Below, in pieces: positions 7,094 to 10,477 of a stretch of 10,477 bases of DNA (position 1 is the first letter of the stretch; each line of letters opens with the position of its first letter). Under the pieces are notes generated by a model, which worked only from the letters and a program-made list of their open reading frames with translations, was not told the origin of the DNA and did no database searches. The position numbers and the translations under genes are program-made. Source of the DNA: JABFRJ01 sp031379035 (GTDB taxonomy: Bacteria; Pseudomonadota; Alphaproteobacteria; Rhizobiales; Hyphomicrobiaceae); the NCBI GenBank assembly GCA_031379035.1, contig JANNEU010000060.1, positions 1 to 10,477 on the forward strand, written 5' to 3'.

Positions 7094-8305
7094 TCATTCG
7101 GCCATTGCTTGATAAACCAGCCCGCGGATTAACTGGCGGTAGCGCAAGCGCATCAATCCGGGTGCCATGGCCATGAAGACGACGGAGAGTTCGGTGGCGG
7201 GATCCACCCAGAAGTAGGTGCCGTAGACACCGGACCAGTAGAAATCGCCGGCGGAGCCCATCATGGCGGCGCGGCCGGTTTGACGCCGGACAGCGACGCC
7301 GAGGCCGAAACCATAGCCGGCCGCGCCGGGGTCCATGGTGTCGGCGATGCGATCTTCGATATGCGCTGGCAGGTGATCCGCCGTCATGGTGGCGACGGTC
7401 CGTGGCCCAAGAATGCGGACGCCGTTGAGGCTACCGCCTTGGCGCAGCATTTCAGCGAACTTGAGATAGTCGGCTGCGGTTGAGACGCAGCCGCCGCCGC
7501 CGGCGTGCCACTGGATGGGTGCGTCGACGGTGTGCATCACGGTGACTTGCGGTTGACCGGAGATGGGATCAATGGGCAGCGCGGTAGCGTAGCGCGGCTT
7601 CTGCGCGGCGGTCAGTTCGAAGCCAGTGTCAGCCATCGCCAGCGGCGTCCATAGCCGTTCGAGCAGGAATGTGCCGAGCGATTGGCCGGTGATGGCTTCG
7701 ACGACGAAGCCGAGAACATCGGTGGAATAGCCGTAGTTCCATTGGGTACCCGGATCGCAGAGCAGCGGGCTGTCGGCAAGCAGTGCGATGGTTTCGGACT
7801 TGGAATGCTTGAAGGGGCCGGCGACGGACGAGGCGGGATATTTCTTGTGCAGCTGCGTCGCGCCGCTCTCTCGATATGCCAGGCCCGAGGTATGGCGCAA
7901 GAGGTCCTGGATCGTAGGGATGCGTGACGGCGCGCGGGTTTCAAGCGAGTTGGCATCGAATTTGGTGGCGACTTGCAGGCGCGCCAGGTCGGGCAGATAG
8001 GCCGACACGGGATCGCCGAGCAGCAGCTTGCCTTCCTCGTGCAACATGAGGACTGCGACCGAGGTCATAACTTTGGTCATGGAGGCGATGGAAAAGACCG
8101 CATCCGTCGTCATCGCGGCGCCGGTTGCAGGATCGCGGACGCCGTGCGCTGCGAGATGGACCTGCTTGCCGCCGCGCGCGATGGCGATGATGGCACCCGG
8201 AATGCGGCCGGCGGCGATCTCGTAGTCGAGGCTCGCGCCGAGGAGCGCGAGACGGTCGGCAACGAAGCCACTGGCAGCGGGGGAGGCGACGGGGAGTTGG
8301 GACAT
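7094..8305 (-). CDS. Serine hydrolase of the beta-lactamase/class C (EstB-type esterase) family
   Basis: This 403-residue protein has the penicillin-binding-protein fold that class C beta-lactamases share with EstB-type esterases and transesterases. Numbering from the ATG at 8305, the nucleophile motif is SMTK (Ser75, Lys78). The tyrosine motif is in NYGYSTDVLG, with Tyr193 followed by Ser as in EstB rather than the Tyr-x-Asn of lactamases. In place of a clear Lys-Thr-Gly box there is an EstB-like C-terminal segment, GDFYWSGVYGTYFWVDP (about 350-366). No signal peptide is evident, which fits a cytoplasmic esterase better than a periplasmic beta-lactamase. The substrate is unknown; short-chain acyl esters are the family's usual test substrates, and resistance should not be inferred. 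A TTG at 8308 is an alternative start. It converges on trpF and diverges from the TTC38-like gene. Confidence 0.88.
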   Translation of the reverse strand: MSQLPVASPAASGFVADRLALLGASLDYEIAAGRIPGAIIAIARGGKQVHLAAHGVRDPATGAAMTTDAVFSIASMTKVMTSVAVLMLHEEGKLLLGDPVSAYLPDLARLQVATKFDANSLETRAPSRIPTIQDLLRHTSGLAYRESGATQLHKKYPASSVAGPFKHSKSETIALLADSPLLCDPGTQWNYGYSTDVLGFVVEAITGQSLGTFLLERLWTPLAMADTGFELTAAQKPRYATALPIDPISGQPQVTVMHTVDAPIQWHAGGGGCVSTAADYLKFAEMLRQGGSLNGVRILGPRTVATMTADHLPAHIEDRIADTMDPGAAGYGFGLGVAVRRQTGRAAMMGSAGDFYWSGVYGTYFWVDPATELSVVFMAMAPGLMRLRYRQLIRGLVYQAMAE

Positions 8306-8378
8306 CAAGCGATCTCACATATCGAGGAACCTTATCTTGAGCAAAGCAGACCCCGCCGCCGCCGCCAAGCGTTGGGCT

Positions 8379-8396
8379 TGCATGGGCGGTCATGCA
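8379..8396. promoter_or_regulatory. TGCATG-6-CATGCA dyad between divergent genes
   Basis: A perfect inverted repeat, TGCATG (8379-8384), GGCGGT, CATGCA (8391-8396), lies in the 181-bp spacer between the hydrolase (start 8305) and the TTC38-like gene (start 8487). The position suits an operator serving either promoter. Six-base half-sites are short enough to arise by chance, and no promoter boxes are convincing nearby. The rest of the spacer shows only a short CCG run (8353-8365). Confidence 0.25.
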
Positions 8397-8486
8397 GATT
8401 TGATCGCGAGAAGAATTGCGGTTGGTAGGCTTGGGGTGGGATAGTGCTCGCGAGGGAGTCAGACCCCCACTGGGATGGAGCATCGC

Positions 8487-9803
8487 ATGACGTATCAGGA
8501 TCGCTATGGCCTGCAGCTCTCGACGGCGTCGGAGGTGGCGGCGACATCGTACGTGACCGGCCTTGACCTGCAGCTGGCAGCCTGGCCGGGGGCGGCGGAG
8601 GCGTTCGACAGGGCGATTGCAGCGGATCCCGATTTTGCGCTGGCGCAGGCGGCGCGGGCACGGGTGCATTTCACGTACGCGGAGGGTGAGGCCGCCAAGA
8701 TGTGTGTCGCGGCCGCACGCGAGGCCGTCGTGCGACGTGGCACTGAGCGAGAAAAAAGTCATGTCGAAACGCTGGCGCTCGGCATGAGCGGGCAACCGGC
8801 GCAGTCGTTGACGAGCGCGCTGGCACATCTGGAGCGATGGCCACGGGATGCGTTGATCCTCGGGTTACCGCTCGGTGCGTTCGGGCTCTATGCGTTCTCA
8901 GGCATGGCGGATCATGATCAGGCGCGGGTGGATCTGTGTGAGAAATATGCGCGCCACTATGGCTGCGACTGGTGGTTCCTGACCTATCTTGGCTGGTCGT
9001 ACACAGAGAACGGCAACGTTGCTGCCGGGCGGCGCATAACGGAACAGGCGTTCGATTTGAAGCGCGAGAATGCGAACGCCGTGCATGCGCTGACGCATGC
9101 GATGTTTGAGGACGGATCGGTGGCGGATGCCGAGGGGCTGATCGCGGACTGGTTGCCGAGCTATGACCGCAGCGGGTTGTTGAATGGGCACATCGCATGG
9201 CATCAGGCGTTGCTGGCGCTGGAGCAGGATGATTGCGCGCGGGCGTTGGCCATTTACGCGGATCGCATTGCGCCAGACGTGACGAAGGCGGCACCTCTCA
9301 ATGCGGTGACTGATTGCGCGTCACTGTTGTGGCGGGTGCAGTTGGCCGACGGGGATGTGCCGGCAGCGTTGTGGCAGGCGCTCGAAATGGATGGCGAGAA
9401 GCACTTTCCGAATGCCGGCGTGACATTCGCGGATGTGCATTTGGCGATGATTGCGGCGGCGACAGGCAATCGCACGGCGCTTGAGATGCGGCTCGCGGCG
9501 CTCGACAAGCGCTTGGCGGATGGCAAGCTGGCAGCCGGTGCGGTGGTGCCTGCACTTTGCCGCGCGGCGGGTGCGTTTGGCGATGGCGATCATGCAACTT
9601 GCCTGTCGCTGCTGGAACCAGTGACGGCGGACGTGGTGCGGATCGGCGGCAGCCACGCGCAACGCGAAATCGCGGAAGACATGCAGTTGGTGGCGCTGAT
9701 GAAGAGCGGGGCAGTCGGCAAGGCACGGGCGCTGCTGGATGCGCGGTTGCACCGCCGGCCATCGCCGCGCGATGCACGCTGGCGGGCGACGGTGGTGGGA
9801 TGA
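8487..9803 (+). CDS. TTC38-family tetratricopeptide-like protein
   Basis: This 438-residue helical-repeat protein matches the family of human TTC38 along its length, judged from memory of the human sequence. Corresponding blocks are HVETLALGMSG (92-102), NAVHALTHAMFEDG (197-210; human has HTVAHIHEM here), AWHQALLALEQ (237-247), RALAIYADRIAP (252-263), TDCASLLWRVQLADG (275-289), FADVHLAMIAAATG (314-327) and VRIGGSHAQREI (384-395). The first repeat-like pair is AEAFDRAIAADPDFALAQAARA (37-58). There is no signal peptide or membrane helix, so it is probably cytoplasmic, and TPR-type arrays usually bind partner proteins; no enzyme motif is seen and the biological role is not established. The ATG at 8487 is preferred over 8475 because GGAG lies 6 nt upstream. 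It is divergent from the hydrolase and convergent with the DUF3297 gene, 30 bp away. Confidence 0.85.
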   Translation: MTYQDRYGLQLSTASEVAATSYVTGLDLQLAAWPGAAEAFDRAIAADPDFALAQAARARVHFTYAEGEAAKMCVAAAREAVVRRGTEREKSHVETLALGMSGQPAQSLTSALAHLERWPRDALILGLPLGAFGLYAFSGMADHDQARVDLCEKYARHYGCDWWFLTYLGWSYTENGNVAAGRRITEQAFDLKRENANAVHALTHAMFEDGSVADAEGLIADWLPSYDRSGLLNGHIAWHQALLALEQDDCARALAIYADRIAPDVTKAAPLNAVTDCASLLWRVQLADGDVPAALWQALEMDGEKHFPNAGVTFADVHLAMIAAATGNRTALEMRLAALDKRLADGKLAAGAVVPALCRAAGAFGDGDHATCLSLLEPVTADVVRIGGSHAQREIAEDMQLVALMKSGAVGKARALLDARLHRRPSPRDARWRATVVG

Positions 9804-9818
9804 GGTCGGGCTATTGAT

Positions 9819-9832
9819 CGCGTCTCGACGCG
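9819..9832. terminator. Short GC hairpin between convergent genes
   Basis: CGCGTC-TC-GACGCG lies in the 30-bp gap between the convergent TTC38-like and DUF3297 stop codons. It can form a 5-bp stem with a CTCG tetraloop. It may be a minimal bidirectional transcription end, but there is no T-run on either side. Confidence 0.25.
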
Positions 9833-9833
9833 C

Positions 9834-10106
9834 TCACGCCTCAGGCGCATCATCGCGGAAGTAGGGCACGACGTCGCCTGTGAGCTTGACGGTCATGGGG
9901 TTACCCTTGCGGTCTTTGGTGGTACCGGCGACGAGGCGGACCCAGCCTTCGCTGACGCAGTATTCCTCGACGTTGGTCTTTTCGACGCCCTTGAAGCGGA
10001 TACCGATGCCGCGGGCGAGGAGTTCCTCGTTGTAGAACGGGCTGCCCGGCGTCGTGGACAGGCGGTCGGGGGGCGTGGTTGGCAGGGCGTCGGGGGTGTC
10101 GGACAT
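9834..10106 (-). CDS. DUF3297 family protein
   Basis: This 90-residue soluble protein has the conserved core I associate with DUF3297 in proteobacteria: a TPPDRLSTTPGSPFYN lead-in (11-26), then RGIGIRFKGVEKTNVEEYC (32-50), SEGWVRLVAG (52-61) and a C-terminal DRKGNPMTVKLTGDVVPYF (65-83). The family has no established function that I know of. No signal peptide, membrane segment or catalytic motif is visible, and the first 20 residues are Pro/Thr/Asp-rich and probably disordered. The ATG at 10106 is the only sensible start, though its ribosome site is weak. The HAD-family gene lies 79 bp upstream on the same strand, so co-transcription is possible; that 79-bp gap (10107-10185) shows nothing else I can name. 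Confidence 0.88.
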   Translation of the reverse strand: MSDTPDALPTTPPDRLSTTPGSPFYNEELLARGIGIRFKGVEKTNVEEYCVSEGWVRLVAGTTKDRKGNPMTVKLTGDVVPYFRDDAPEA

Positions 10107-10185
10107 GGGAGAGCTCTAGGGGTAGCGTTGCGTGTTGCCGGCCTCATAGCATCCGGTGGGCTGCGGCGGGAAATGGTTTTGCGCA

Positions 10186-10477
10186 TCACCCCAGCAGCGC
10201 CACTAACTCGCGGACGCTGGGCAGCACAAGGTCAGCGTGGGGCGCGAGATCGGCTTTGGTGCCAGTGCCGGAGAGGACGGCGACTTTGAGGCCATAGCCA
10301 GCGGCGTTGGCCATTTCCAGATCATGCGTGGCATCACCGACGGCGGCGAGGGCTGCGGACGGGAAACCCGTCGCGGCGGCGAAGGCGAGTGCCATGCCAG
10401 GGCCGGGTTTGGCACCGTGGCCGCTGTCAGCCGCCACCAGAAAATCAAACGCTGTCAGCATGCCGACGCGGGCGAGC
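10186..10477 (-). CDS. HAD-superfamily hydrolase (phosphatase), C-terminal part; start beyond right edge
   Basis: The last 96 residues of a haloacid-dehalogenase-type phosphatase are visible. The segment AFDFLVAADSGHGAKPGPGM carries the motif III lysine in AKPGPG, and VGDATHDLEMANAAG carries the motif IV aspartates that hold Mg2+. The end, ADLVLPSVRELVALLG, is a typical subfamily IA C-terminus. The N-terminal nucleophile DxD and the cap domain lie outside the window. The frame is open to the edge, and residues just before the internal ATG at 10461 (LARVG) fit the family, so that ATG is not the start. The substrate cannot be told; phosphoglycolate-phosphatase-like activity is one option. From memory, alphaproteobacteria often carry such a HAD gene next to an ATP12-type F1-ATPase assembly factor, but no such gene is in view. 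Confidence 0.9.
   Translation of the reverse strand, partial: LARVGMLTAFDFLVAADSGHGAKPGPGMALAFAAATGFPSAALAAVGDATHDLEMANAAGYGLKVAVLSGTGTKADLAPHADLVLPSVRELVALLG

Noticed and set aside
7094..8305. Calling the serine hydrolase an AmpC-type beta-lactamase resistance gene
   Set aside because: It lacks a signal peptide, a Tyr-x-Asn motif and a clear Lys-Thr-Gly box; the EstB-like features favour an esterase.
8353..8365. CCG trinucleotide run as a possible microsatellite
   Set aside because: It is only about four units, in a high-GC non-coding spacer where short runs are expected by chance.
7941..8828. 295-residue minus-strand open frame across the hydrolase/TTC38-like divergent spacer
   Set aside because: It is Arg/Pro-rich, crosses two supported genes in other frames, and shows no family motif.

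Overview
The window reads as ordinary chromosomal DNA from a high-GC alphaproteobacterium, most likely a member of the Hyphomicrobiales. Three things suggest this: a dispersed CCTCGGG-type hairpin pair of a kind I recall from rhizobial genomes, a DUF3297 protein, and a peroxisomal-type multifunctional beta-oxidation enzyme. The genus cannot be fixed from this sequence. Coding density is high and no stretch over 300 bases lacks a gene. I see no tRNA, rRNA, CRISPR array, transposase, phage gene or recognisable defence cassette.

Layout, left to right. (1) Positions 1-2061, minus strand: a membrane-anchored HAMP-PAS-GGDEF-EAL cyclic-di-GMP protein, cut by the left edge inside the EAL domain. (2) Positions 2206-3840, minus strand: a FadD-like acyl-CoA ligase. 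(3) Positions 4074-6197, plus strand: a fused enoyl-CoA hydratase/3-hydroxyacyl-CoA dehydrogenase. Genes 2 and 3 are divergent across a 233-bp spacer that holds a 6-6-6 dyad. Together they cover fatty-acid activation plus the hydration and second oxidation steps of beta-oxidation; no acyl-CoA dehydrogenase or thiolase is in view. (4) Positions 6224-6369: a 146-bp inverted-repeat element made of two hairpin-forming 30-bp arms. (5) Positions 6401-7048, plus strand: trpF, without the usual trpB and trpA beside it. (6) Positions 7094-8305, minus strand: a serine hydrolase of the beta-lactamase/EstB type, convergent with trpF. (7) Positions 8487-9803, plus strand: a TTC38-family TPR-like protein, divergent from the hydrolase. 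(8) Positions 9834-10106, minus strand: a DUF3297 protein. (9) Positions 10186-10477, minus strand: the C-terminal part of a HAD-family phosphatase, cut by the right edge.

No obviously new multi-gene system is visible. The items most worth a second look are the repeat element that forms almost the whole trpF leader, the candidate operator between the two beta-oxidation genes, the unassigned periplasmic sensor region and altered LTGLPNR-type motif of the c-di-GMP protein, and the bacterial homologue of TTC38, a family conserved to humans whose function is poorly known.
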